A DNA stretch of 25,563 bases from a virus: positions 1 to 25,563 of the IMG/VR virus record IMGVR_UViG_3300040808_001057, one strand, 5' to 3'. A model generated the notes under the pieces. That model did no database searches, was not told where the DNA came from, and worked only from the letters and a program-made list of their open reading frames with translations. The position numbers were made by a program, and so were the translations under genes. Below, piece by piece: positions 18,510 through 25,563 of the stretch; position 1 is the first letter of the stretch; the number at the start of each line of letters is the position of its first letter.

Positions 18510-19665
18510 CGATAAGCTCCTTGTAAAGATCCAGTCGCTGTCCAACGACCTTACCCATGTTGAAGGCTTCTTCTGTTTTTTGATGTAGGTTCTCTCCCAT
18601 ACGCTTAACCATGTCAGGCTTCTTGGCGCACATAGAAAGAACACGAGTCCATTCAGAGATAGGCTTCTTTGGGTCAATCAAGAACCCAGTCTCGCCATCC
18701 TCAATCCATTCATCGTAGGCACCACAATTGGTAGCTACTAGGGGAATTTTGTACCTACCACACTCGGCAACCTTAATCTCAGACTTGCAGTCGTTAAACT
18801 CATTGAACTCTAGAGGAGCCAAAGCCACATCCATGTCTGTGTAGAATACGCCGTAGCGGTCTGGCATCTGTGCGTAGTGAATCCTCCAATTAGATTGTCC
18901 TTTGAACCCACGAAGAATGATCTCTCTGTACTTCTTCCAAACATCTACCTGCCAGTCATCCTTCGGAGTGTTGGGAGGCGGGTGCCCGTAGAAATCCCAT
19001 CTACAGTTCTCTCTACCGACTCTCTGATTCACGAAATGCGGGACACCACTGAAATACCTCAGGTCTTGCTCATGATGAATTCCACCTACCCAGCCGAACC
19101 TAGTGTAGTTTTTCTTAGGCTTTGCGATCTTCTCCATGTTCCAACAGGGAAGATCATAATCAATACTATTTTTAACAATAGCCAGAGTGTTCTTAGGATT
19201 ACAAAACACCTTTACCCTTTCAGCAAACTTTCTCTGAGTTACAGTCACCAGATTAGCATTGTTGTAGATAAACTTTGTGATTTCCTCTAATCCCTTCTCC
19301 TTATAGACGTTGTATAGCCTATGGCCCGTGTAAATGTTAGTCAGTAGGTCATCAGTATCGTAATGCACAAACTTACCAAACTCATGAGCCTTGCCCACGA
19401 TGCGAGCGGTGTAGTTGCCTCCGAAATTACTAAGGTTCTGTGTGAAGATCACATCAGCCCATTTCATGTCTTCGAAGTCCCAGTTCTCTTTCCACTTCCC
19501 CGTCTTCTCATCAATACCTAGAGGATTCTTGTTCCAGCGAACTTCTACCTTATCCCCATGAACCTGCTGTAGCTTCTTGATAGGGCAAATGATTCTATAG
19601 TAAGAGCAACCACCCTCGTTTGCGGGCACTGCTAGGATCTTTAATTTCTCTGTAGTTTCGGCCAT
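18493..19665 (-). CDS. GT4-type glycosyltransferase, first gene of the glycosylation cassette
   Basis: The 390-aa GT-B protein begins LKILAVPANEGGCSYYRIIC, has VIFTQNLSNFGGNYTARIV and VHYDTDDLL in the N-terminal half, and KSEIKVAECGRYKIPLVATN followed by GETGFLIDP in the C-terminal half, as in GT4 enzymes. It is the 5' gene of the run 14346-19665. Its ATG lies directly after a hairpin and T-rich stretch and has no Shine-Dalgarno. Confidence 0.85.
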   Translation of the reverse strand: MAETTEKLKILAVPANEGGCSYYRIICPIKKLQQVHGDKVEVRWNKNPLGIDEKTGKWKENWDFEDMKWADVIFTQNLSNFGGNYTARIVGKAHEFGKFVHYDTDDLLTNIYTGHRLYNVYKEKGLEEITKFIYNNANLVTVTQRKFAERVKVFCNPKNTLAIVKNSIDYDLPCWNMEKIAKPKKNYTRFGWVGGIHHEQDLRYFSGVPHFVNQRVGRENCRWDFYGHPPPNTPKDDWQVDVWKKYREIILRGFKGQSNWRIHYAQMPDRYGVFYTDMDVALAPLEFNEFNDCKSEIKVAECGRYKIPLVATNCGAYDEWIEDGETGFLIDPKKPISEWTRVLSMCAKKPDMVKRMGENLHQKTEEAFNMGKVVGQRLDLYKELIGVKDS

Positions 19666-19673
19666 AATAAAAA

Positions 19674-19701
19674 TAGGAAGACATATTTCTATGTCTTCCT
19701 A
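19674..19701 (-). terminator. Hairpin terminator between lipoprotein and glycosylation genes
   Basis: A 12-bp stem (TAGGAAGACATA and its complement) with a GAAA loop on the minus strand, then TTTTTATT and the ATG of the next gene. It lies 32 bp after the stop at 19733. The TATAAT box at 19701-19706 overlaps its upstream arm, so transcripts from that box would begin within the hairpin. Confidence 0.65.
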
Positions 19702-19706
19702 TTATA
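19701..19706 (-). promoter_or_regulatory. TATAAT box upstream of the glycosylation cassette
   Basis: Minus-strand CTATAATAGG, 35 nt before ATG 19665 and touching the hairpin at 19674-19701. It is the likely promoter of the glycosyl- and methyltransferase run. Confidence 0.45.
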
Positions 19707-19732
19707 GGTCTAAGTTACTTTAAGTTAAGTAA

Positions 19733-20263
19733 TTAAGCCATTTCTTCGTCTTCTTCTTCGACAGCCATTTGACTGGCTTCCGTGGAATGGGAGACTCCGA
19801 TAGCAGCGGCTACACCGTGAATGGTGCCAGCGATGTCAACATTGCTGTCCGTAGGAACCATAGCCTTAATGGCCTTAGCATAGTTTCTACGCTTTCGGCG
19901 GCTGATGAGCGTAAGGATACCCTCCCAAGCAGCGAGCCCAGGAACGAAACTTGCACCGATACCAAAGAGCGCGTCAAGGATGCCTGGAATATCGCCCTCG
20001 CCAGGAGAGAAAGGAACATAAGCACCCTCCTCAATCAGGTCGTCACGGTCAGCCAGGACAAGCTGGGTGCCCTCAGGAAGCTCACCTACCACGCTGGCAG
20101 GTAGAGTCTCAAGCGGGACGGGCTCCATCTCAGCGCCCTCTACGAGTTGGGATGGAGTGGTTACAACAGTGTCCTCACCAAAGAGGTCACTTAGAACTTT
20201 GCAGGAGGAGAACCCCGTCATAATGACGAGAGCCGCTGCAAGGGATAGAATAATGTTTTTCAT
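19733..20263 (-). CDS. Lipoprotein with a second membrane segment, possible spanin-like protein
   Basis: The 176-aa protein has a signal peptide and lipobox FSSC (Cys21), an acidic proline-rich region (residues 30-90), a hydrophobic stretch at about 94-120 (PGILDALFGIGASFVPGLAA) followed by a basic SRRKRRNYAKAIK, a second mildly hydrophobic helix near 143-157 and an acidic end (EEEDEEMA). Lipid anchor plus inner-membrane helix is the layout of unimolecular spanins that fuse the two membranes at lysis, but the long tail after the helix is unusual. Other membrane roles are equally possible. Confidence 0.6.
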   Translation of the reverse strand: MKNIILSLAAALVIMTGFSSCKVLSDLFGEDTVVTTPSQLVEGAEMEPVPLETLPASVVGELPEGTQLVLADRDDLIEEGAYVPFSPGEGDIPGILDALFGIGASFVPGLAAWEGILTLISRRKRRNYAKAIKAMVPTDSNVDIAGTIHGVAAAIGVSHSTEASQMAVEEEDEEMA

Positions 20264-20265
20264 AA

Positions 20266-21009
20266 TCAGCTTTGAAGTTTAGATAGGTAATCGTTATCCG
20301 AAACTTCCTCGGACTGTTTCACGTTACCCTCGACAACAGGCACACCCGCAAGAGACTGCGCCGCCATCTTAACCTCCTCATAATCTTCAAGCTTCACAAG
20401 TTCGTGAACATCATGAAGACTATCCATGTAGGAGGCAATTTCTGCCTTGGAGCCTAGCGGGGAGGACTTAGGCCGTGGAGCAGATTGATCGTACTTAGGC
20501 CACGGGCTACCTGCCTCCATCTCCTTGACAATCTTAAAATCATGACCCGACTGAAGGTCAGTGATGTCTCCGAAATCCTCATCGAGCATTGCAGCGATGA
20601 TCTTCTTGAAGATGATTACACCCACAGAAAGAATCTTGACATCGCCAGTGTCTCGATCAAGAATGTTCATATAGTAGCGAGCGCGAGGCTTAATCTTTCT
20701 AGCGAGGTCCTCGTCTTCCTTCCTACCAGTCTTCCACAGACCGTAGTATAGATCGCACAAGGGGCAAGCCTCACCATGTACCTTGCGGCAATGGAAGTTC
20801 TTGTATTGCCCATCAGGCATTTCAACCCTGTGGATCTTCGTTTCAGCGTAGAACTCTCGGTCCTCGTCCCTCCAAGGAAGAAGGCGAACAGAGTTTGATC
20901 CTTCTGGAATCTTGTAGAACTTGTTAAGAAAGTCTGAGTTTTCGGAGGTGTTGCCGCCACCGTTAAGTTGTTCGTGTTTCCGTCGTAGTGCTTCTAGGTC
21001 AATAGCCAT
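20266..21009 (-). CDS. gp32-like single-stranded DNA-binding protein
   Basis: The 247-aa product from MAIDLEALRRKH has a short basic N-terminal segment as used for cooperative binding, then VRLLPWRDEDREFYAET, and a zinc motif with H60, C74, C82 and C85 (HCRKVHGEACPLCDLYYG), matching the His-Cys3 site of T4 gp32. RYYMNILDRDTGDVKILSVG is the typical OB-fold strand region. The C-terminus is acidic (EEVSDNDYLSKLQS). GAGG lies 8 nt before the ATG; the frame is open further upstream. It is shorter than T4 gp32 (301 aa). It coats single strands during replication and recombination. Confidence 0.9.
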   Translation of the reverse strand: MAIDLEALRRKHEQLNGGGNTSENSDFLNKFYKIPEGSNSVRLLPWRDEDREFYAETKIHRVEMPDGQYKNFHCRKVHGEACPLCDLYYGLWKTGRKEDEDLARKIKPRARYYMNILDRDTGDVKILSVGVIIFKKIIAAMLDEDFGDITDLQSGHDFKIVKEMEAGSPWPKYDQSAPRPKSSPLGSKAEIASYMDSLHDVHELVKLEDYEEVKMAAQSLAGVPVVEGNVKQSEEVSDNDYLSKLQS

Positions 21010-21019
21010 TGTAGTTTCC

Positions 21020-21451
21020 TCAGTTGTATAGTTTGGTTTCTGCGCGTCGGTTGCTTGACATCTGGACAAGCATATCTTTCTTGTGCTCAAGAGCCCGACA
21101 CAGACCCTTGAGAACCTCATACCTGAATGAAGCTTCATTCAGTTGCTTCTGCGCCACATCGTAAGCCTCGTCGCTGAACACTAGATCATCTAGATTCTGC
21201 GCGGTAAGCTTAGTCGAAGAGGCGCTTCTGTGACCAGCGCGTAGCTTTGCAACGAGCGTAGTCAGGTCGCTTCGAATGTCATCAAGCTCATGTTTTGCGG
21301 ATGCCATCAACCCATGATAGTATGAGTAGACAGAAGCTTGGTTAGACATATCCAACTCAATTTGATTCTGATTAACTTTAGTTAATGCGTCAGAGATCTC
21401 CTTGTAGTTTTCCCAGTTAAAATTTTCTAGTAGTTCTGATAAATCGTTCAT
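21020..21451 (-). CDS. UvsY-like recombination mediator
   Basis: The 143-aa all-helical protein ends with LNEASFRYEVLKGLCRALEH, KKDMLVQMSSNRRAE, the pattern of UvsY-like proteins in T4-related phages, which load the recombinase onto gp32-coated DNA. The N-terminal half (NYKEISDALTKVNQNQIELD) is also helical. It lies immediately upstream of the gp32-like gene, as a partner would. The match is by pattern, so moderate confidence. Confidence 0.6.
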   Translation of the reverse strand: MNDLSELLENFNWENYKEISDALTKVNQNQIELDMSNQASVYSYYHGLMASAKHELDDIRSDLTTLVAKLRAGHRSASSTKLTAQNLDDLVFSDEAYDVAQKQLNEASFRYEVLKGLCRALEHKKDMLVQMSSNRRAETKLYN

Positions 21452-21453
21452 AA

Positions 21454-22005
21454 TTAGTAGTCTTGACCGCCTTTAACTGGGGAGGGTGTAGGCCCAACAC
21501 CTCCAGGTCCTGGCGAATCAATAAAGGCGTCTTGAGAATAAGTAGTTTGTTGCTGGCTCTCTACAGTCTGCTCAGGAGACAGTACCCCGCCAGATCTTCT
21601 TCTACCAGACGTAGTATTAGAGCGCACTGTTTGAGATTCTCGCACAGTTTTTGTGATAAAGTCTCCACCTTTTAGTTTCTCTGAAGTTTCTGGTCGGTAA
21701 GCCTGTTTGCGTCTCTTTGGGAAGCGTAGGTCGTACTGAGCTTCCGTTATAATAGAAAGCTCTCCCTGAGCGTCTGATGCTATGTAATCTCCAGGACGGC
21801 CCAACATAGCAGCATTTCTAGGATTATTCTCATTAGCAGACACCAACGCAAAAGGAACAGACATTCGGAAAATACTTTGATTGTCTGCTATCAGCGTTGG
21901 CGTGAGTAACCTACCGAAGCGCCACCTGCCCTCAAGATAAATGGAAAAGCGCGTGAGCCTCTGTCTGGTTCTATTTAGTATATCTTTTTGTTCTAAGTCT
22001 TTCAT
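21454..22005 (-). CDS. 183-aa hypothetical protein with disordered tail
   Basis: From ATG 22005 (MKDLEQKDIL), with GGGGTG before it, the first 110 residues look folded (FSIYLEGRWRFGRLLTPTLI, MLGRPGDYIASDAQGELSII), the rest is rich in Ser, Gln, Pro and Gly and likely disordered. The PGDYI motif resembles short barrels in which a protein is read as a quality check, but I name no family. The position between the metallopeptidase and UvsY-like gene gives no clear clue. Confidence 0.6.
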   Translation of the reverse strand: MKDLEQKDILNRTRQRLTRFSIYLEGRWRFGRLLTPTLIADNQSIFRMSVPFALVSANENNPRNAAMLGRPGDYIASDAQGELSIITEAQYDLRFPKRRKQAYRPETSEKLKGGDFITKTVRESQTVRSNTTSGRRRSGGVLSPEQTVESQQQTTYSQDAFIDSPGPGGVGPTPSPVKGGQDY

Positions 22006-22018
22006 AAAAGCACCCCAC

Positions 22019-22354
22019 TTATTTAGGGCGCTCGAAGATATACTCAAACAGTTCCGGGTTTAGATTCGTAAATAACCTAAGCATGTTGCCAGTTATCATG
22101 GTCAGAAATTCATTGTTGACTGAGGGCATGTCTTCATCGTTTCCCAAACCAAACATATCATACCCAATGTGAATGATCTCATGCAGGAGTGTGTTTTTAT
22201 AGTCTTCCAAGCTTTGATTAGGATCAATCCTTAGAATAGCCTTTGAAAAATCTACATCTCCATGAAGTGAGTCCTTGGTCAAAGACTTCTGCTCTATGGT
22301 GTAAACCTTGGAACCTGTCTTCACCTCCATTGGGTGTACTGGCTTTTGTTTCAT
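22019..22354 (-). CDS. Zincin-type metallopeptidase-like protein (ImmA/IrrE or SprT-like)
   Basis: The 111-aa protein has LLHEIIHIGYDMFGL with HEIIH at 58-62, the H-E-x-x-H zinc-protease motif, preceded by a strand AILRIDPNQ as in ImmA/IrrE and related domains. A third zinc ligand could be a downstream acidic residue (E82). It might cut a regulator or a host protein. GGAG lies 7 nt before ATG 22354, one base after the helicase stop. Confidence 0.7.
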   Translation of the reverse strand: MKQKPVHPMEVKTGSKVYTIEQKSLTKDSLHGDVDFSKAILRIDPNQSLEDYKNTLLHEIIHIGYDMFGLGNDEDMPSVNNEFLTMITGNMLRLFTNLNPELFEYIFERPK

Positions 22355-22355
22355 G

Positions 22356-23657
22356 TCATTCTCCTAGAGCCTCTTCGCCCTCAGACATTCGTAGGATACC
22401 GTAGTCCACCTCCATAGGAACAGTGAACCTGGGGCGACCATTCCGAGATTTGATAACGAAGGCACGCATACGCCCAGCATCAAACTCCTCCTCGGACTGG
22501 TTCAAAGACATAGCAAAATCGCATGTCCTGATCTTTCCGTAAGAGTCCCCCAACTCAGCGTCGGTAATAATTTTTACCATCCTCCCCTGCCTGTTAGTCT
22601 GCGTGGCAGTCCAGATGAGGAAGTTATGCTCCATAGCCACACCGCGAAGCTCCTCCGCAATCTTCTGCTGCGCTTGATACTCCTGCTGAACTTCCCTCGC
22701 AGGTCGAAGTAGCTCAAGGTAGTCTACAATAAGTAGATCAGGCTCGAACTCCTCATAGTTCTTTAGCTGCACCAAAAGATTACGAATGGTGTTGATGGAA
22801 GCCTGTCCCGTGGGGAACTCCTTGATAACTAGCTCGCTTCCAGGGAACTGCTCCCTGAACATCTCTAGGCGCTCCTTAACAGTAAGCTGATTTGCTGGGT
22901 CCTTCAGCTTGAACTGAGGTGTAAGCGTCATAACCGAGTCGAACCGTTGAGCGATCTTATCCTCGCTCATCTCAAGAGAGAGGTACAAAACCTTCTTGCC
23001 TTCCATCATCGAGTGTACGCCTTGATTGACAAGGAACAGGGACTTTCCGACTCCAGGGGGAGCAACAACCATTGCCAGTTCTTTGGCACCCAAACCCCCC
23101 TCTAGAGACTTGTTGATGCTTGGCAGAAAGGTCTTGTATTTTTCCTCATGTTTTTTGTTGAAGATACGGTCCCAACGATCACTGAGATCTTCGAAGTAAT
23201 CTTGTCCCGTATCCACATCGCGGTTGATGAGAAGCGCCTTTTTTACAAGCGCCTCCACCTCGTCCATACGATTCTCCTTGATAAGGGAGATACTGTCTGC
23301 GATGGCTCCCTTCATGGCCTCCTTCTTTGCGAAGTTCTCCACTAGGTCAAGCATATACTCCGAGTCACCTACAGTAGACGCATCAACATTGTTGACGTAC
23401 TGAAGTTCATCTTGGTAATCAGAAACAGTCTCTCTAGAATTCAGTTTAGTCTTGACATCCTCAATGATGTAATCATCAATAGGAAGCTTGCCATACTTCT
23501 CGTAGTGAGCACGCACACTCTCGAAGATCTTTGAGTGTGTAGGGTAGTCGAAGTATTCAGGCTTGACTAGGTTTACAATCTGTAGATAGAAATCCTTGTC
23601 AGACTTGAGGAGATACAGGATCCCTCGCTGAATGTTGTCAGAAAAATCGTAGGCCAT
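22356..23657 (-). CDS. DnaB-type replicative helicase
   Basis: The 433-aa protein has an N-terminal helical domain (1-150, with SKIFESVRAHYEKYGKLP), a RecA-type motor with Walker A APPGVGKS (199-206), VLYLSLEMSEDKIAQRFD, Walker B LLIVDYLELL (308-317), ATQTNR (351-356) and a DSYGKIRTCDFAMSL region. This is the DnaB/gp41 family, a hexameric ring that unwinds DNA at the fork. No primase domain is fused. The leader AACCCAAAAAACAATCATAAC has no Shine-Dalgarno. Confidence 0.95.
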   Translation of the reverse strand: MAYDFSDNIQRGILYLLKSDKDFYLQIVNLVKPEYFDYPTHSKIFESVRAHYEKYGKLPIDDYIIEDVKTKLNSRETVSDYQDELQYVNNVDASTVGDSEYMLDLVENFAKKEAMKGAIADSISLIKENRMDEVEALVKKALLINRDVDTGQDYFEDLSDRWDRIFNKKHEEKYKTFLPSINKSLEGGLGAKELAMVVAPPGVGKSLFLVNQGVHSMMEGKKVLYLSLEMSEDKIAQRFDSVMTLTPQFKLKDPANQLTVKERLEMFREQFPGSELVIKEFPTGQASINTIRNLLVQLKNYEEFEPDLLIVDYLELLRPAREVQQEYQAQQKIAEELRGVAMEHNFLIWTATQTNRQGRMVKIITDAELGDSYGKIRTCDFAMSLNQSEEEFDAGRMRAFVIKSRNGRPRFTVPMEVDYGILRMSEGEEALGE

Positions 23658-23659
23658 TG

Positions 23660-24148
23660 TTATGATTGTTTTTTGGGTTTATTGATGTCTAGCTTAGTGG
23701 ATCCAATGTCCTTGTAGCCCATCTTGTTAGCATTATCATAGGCTTGACCAGTCAGGTTTTTGGCATTTTCAATCTTTTGCATGGCCTCAGCCTCACTAAC
23801 CTTTCTAAGCCCACGATCTTCCCCAAGCTTGTTCCAGTCGATATTCATACTCTTATACCGATAGGATTCATCATTCATAGCATTTTTAGTGGATTCAATA
23901 CTTTGATTCAGGAATCTATCTCCCGCAGTCTTATCAAATCCCTTGTGCGCGTGCTTCTGGTAACGCGCACGCACCGTATGGAAGTCCTTATCATCGCCCC
24001 ACTTATGCTGAACATTTTGATTAGCATAATATCTTTCTGATAGTTTTCGGCACTGAGGGCACCGAGTTCTGTCGGGGGCTTTAGCTATCGAGCACTCTCG
24101 TTCCCAATAGATATTACACCCCTGACAGATCCACTCATAGATAGGCAT
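23660..24148 (-). CDS. FmdB-like zinc-ribbon protein (second copy)
   Basis: From ATG 24148 (162 aa) the product starts MPIYEWICQGCNIYWERECS and has CPQC about 20 residues later, the FmdB zinc ribbon, followed by a long charged helical region (FLNQSIESTKNAMNDESYRY, ASKEM-free, ending in lysines). GGAGG 7 nt upstream decides the start. It is fused to a longer tail than the copy at 13817. It sits directly before the helicase gene and might help load or regulate it, which is inference. Confidence 0.75.
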   Translation of the reverse strand: MPIYEWICQGCNIYWERECSIAKAPDRTRCPQCRKLSERYYANQNVQHKWGDDKDFHTVRARYQKHAHKGFDKTAGDRFLNQSIESTKNAMNDESYRYKSMNIDWNKLGEDRGLRKVSEAEAMQKIENAKNLTGQAYDNANKMGYKDIGSTKLDINKPKKQS

Positions 24149-24150
24149 AA

Positions 24151-24285
24151 TCAGTCCTCCCAATACGGGTCGTCAACGTGAGGAAGAGGCTCAAGCTCCG
24201 CAGTCTCCACCTTCAAGAGAACAGGCGTCTCCTGACTGGATTCCAACTTCGGCTGGCTCTCTTCTTGGTCCCATGTATTTTTCAA
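24151..24285 (-). CDS. Possible 44-aa ORF with TTG start, overlapping the reductase
   Basis: The frame MKNTWDQEESQPKLESSQET ending HVDDPYWED is open and runs up to 3 bp before the zinc-ribbon ATG; GGAGG is 6 nt before a TTG at 24285. It overlaps the end of the ribonucleotide reductase by 95 bp in another frame. It fills the otherwise empty 42-bp gap. The GGAGG could simply be reductase coding sequence, so this is a weak call. Confidence 0.35.
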   Translation of the reverse strand: MKNTWDQEESQPKLESSQETPVLLKVETAELEPLPHVDDPYWED

Positions 24286-25563
24286 TGTTTTCCTCCGTAA
24301 GTGCGATTGCTTGTAGTGGTTCATTGCCTTTGGACCCTGCACGATAAACGGTAAGACCCTTAAGGTATGGTGCGTAGTCTAGCGCAGCCTGAGAAAACTC
24401 CTCAGGAGTAGACGTTGCGGGAAGGTTAATTGTCTTGGAGATACACGAATCAATGTACTTCTGAACTGTGGCCTGTACTTTGATGTGATCTTCTGGTGCG
24501 ATGTCATATGCTCCAACAAAGGGCTCTAGAGATTTACCCTCATCGTAATACTGCTGGAATAGGGGATCTAGAACTAGCTGCTCCTTCCAGACGTTGGCCT
24601 GTCTGTATCTCCTGTTATACATGGCTGAGAAGATAGGCTCAATTCCGCTTGATACTCCATGAAGCATTGATATAGTTCCGCAAGGAGGAATTGTGAGCAT
24701 GACTGCGTTTCTAATTCCATGCTTTTTAATAAGCATTCGTATCCGTGCAGGGAGGGTTCTTGCAAATTCTTCATTTAGGAATTTCTTATAATCAAACTCA
24801 GGGAAGGGCTGCTTGTCGCGAGCAAGGTATATAGACATCTTGTAGGACTCGTCACGAATAGTTCCGAACAACCTTTCTAGGAACTCAAGACACTTCTCGC
24901 TTCCATACCTGATACCTAGCTTAATAAGCATGTAATGTAGCCCCGTAACACCAAGCCCGATGCGCCTGGACCGCTCACCAACCAGCTTACACTCCTCTGT
25001 GGGGAAGGTGTTGACGGTCAGAACATTGTCTAGGAACCTGACACCAGTACGAACAGTCTTAGCTAGACGCTTCCAATCAATGTCGGTTCCGTCATCCAGA
25101 ACCATATTATTTAGGTTAATATTAGCTAGGCAGCAGTTACCATAGGAGGGCAGAGAGATCTCGCCACAAGGATTCGTGCTGTCGAGGCTCTCGAAGTACG
25201 ATACGTTGGTGTAGCTGTTCGCTAGATCAATGTTGTAGATACCTGGGTCCCCAGACTCCACAGAGTTCTTCCAGATCATGTCCCAAAGCTCACGCGCCTT
25301 GATGTCTCGCATACCGATCATCTCAAACGTGTCGGTCCACTTAACCTTGTGAAAGTTCTCTGCTCTGACTAGCGCATCCTCCTCACTAGTACCAATGACG
25401 CTAATCACATCATCACCACTTCTGGAGATGTCGTAAGAGTGATACTCTTTGTTGTTAAACGTAAAGAACCATGGCTCGTTAAGCTCCACAGCTTCAAGGA
25501 ATCGGTTGGTGATAGCAACGGAGATGTTGAAGTTGTTTAGCTGACCTTGATCGAGCTTAACAG
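24191..25563 (-). CDS. nrdJ: Class II (B12-dependent) ribonucleotide reductase, 5' part beyond window
   Basis: The visible 456 codons lack the N-terminus, which lies past 25563. Upstream of an internal GTG at 25489 the frame continues in-family (NNFNISVAITNRFLEAV). Motifs are STNPCGEISLPSYGNCCLAN with the active-site N-C-E pattern, RRIGLGVTGLHYML, PPCGTISMLHGVSSGIEPIF for the phosphate loop, LTVYRAGSKGNEPLQ, and a C-terminal CSLEGGDC pair for re-reduction. This fits monomeric adenosylcobalamin-dependent enzymes making dNTP precursors. Most relatives have P-T-G-T where this has P-C-G-T. Confidence 0.9.
   Translation of the reverse strand, partial: VKLDQGQLNNFNISVAITNRFLEAVELNEPWFFTFNNKEYHSYDISRSGDDVISVIGTSEEDALVRAENFHKVKWTDTFEMIGMRDIKARELWDMIWKNSVESGDPGIYNIDLANSYTNVSYFESLDSTNPCGEISLPSYGNCCLANINLNNMVLDDGTDIDWKRLAKTVRTGVRFLDNVLTVNTFPTEECKLVGERSRRIGLGVTGLHYMLIKLGIRYGSEKCLEFLERLFGTIRDESYKMSIYLARDKQPFPEFDYKKFLNEEFARTLPARIRMLIKKHGIRNAVMLTIPPCGTISMLHGVSSGIEPIFSAMYNRRYRQANVWKEQLVLDPLFQQYYDEGKSLEPFVGAYDIAPEDHIKVQATVQKYIDSCISKTINLPATSTPEEFSQAALDYAPYLKGLTVYRAGSKGNEPLQAIALTEENIEKYMGPRREPAEVGIQSGDACSLEGGDCGA

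Overview
The window is a compact piece of a tailed-phage genome. Its replication and recombination genes look T4-like: a gp32-type single-strand binding protein, a RecA/UvsX recombinase, a UvsY-like mediator and a DnaB-type helicase. With them are a class II ribonucleotide reductase, a MazG pyrophosphatase, a dCMP-type deaminase, a tRNA cluster and DUF5872/DUF6321-type basic proteins that I associate with marine myoviruses. Nearly every gene is on the minus strand, and neighbours often overlap by ATGA, TGATG or TAATG. Only 4529-6070 is read from the plus strand. Two lipoproteins fit a bacterial host, probably Gram-negative. I see no integrase, insertion sequence or CRISPR array. No host can be named from this sequence alone.

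Layout, left to right. 1-407: a micro-ORF with one membrane helix, a hairpin and four copies of a 16-bp repeat. 388-4471: short early-type genes on the minus strand (acetyltransferase, DUF4406-like protein, a probable sigma factor, a lipoprotein, a conserved phage protein of unknown function). 4529-6070: plus-strand basic proteins and a possible structural protein. 6052-7145: micro-ORFs, a DUF1599-like protein and an Asp/Asn beta-hydroxylase-like protein. 7158-8318: an RNA operon with six tRNAs (Ile-UAU, Asn-GUU, Leu-UAA, Thr-UGU, Pro-UGG, Arg-UCU), three small ORFs, a structured 5' leader and a 112-nt RNA whose two ends are those of a tmRNA. 8337-11485: a ClpA/ClpX-like unfoldase, a possible small terminase, a prolyl-4-hydroxylase-like protein and small ORFs. 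11538-14349: DUF932, RecA, deaminase, FmdB-like zinc ribbon, MazG. 14346-19665: seven glycosyltransferase or methyltransferase genes. 19733-25563: a lipoprotein, gp32, UvsY-like, metallopeptidase, DnaB helicase, zinc ribbon and the ribonucleotide reductase, which is cut by the window edge.

Three observations stand out. First, the 112-nt miniature tmRNA sits between tRNA-Leu and tRNA-Thr and seems to lack almost all of the usual mRNA-like and pseudoknot domain. Second, the gene just upstream of that operon encodes a one-ring AAA+ unfoldase with a VGF loop where ClpA and ClpX dock onto ClpP, which suggests tagging and proteolysis may be linked. Third, at least seven genes carry a TATAAT-like box only 5-7 nt before the ATG, so transcription should begin at or next to the start codon. 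These leaderless-type promoters lack a visible -35 box, and one of them drives the probable sigma factor gene.
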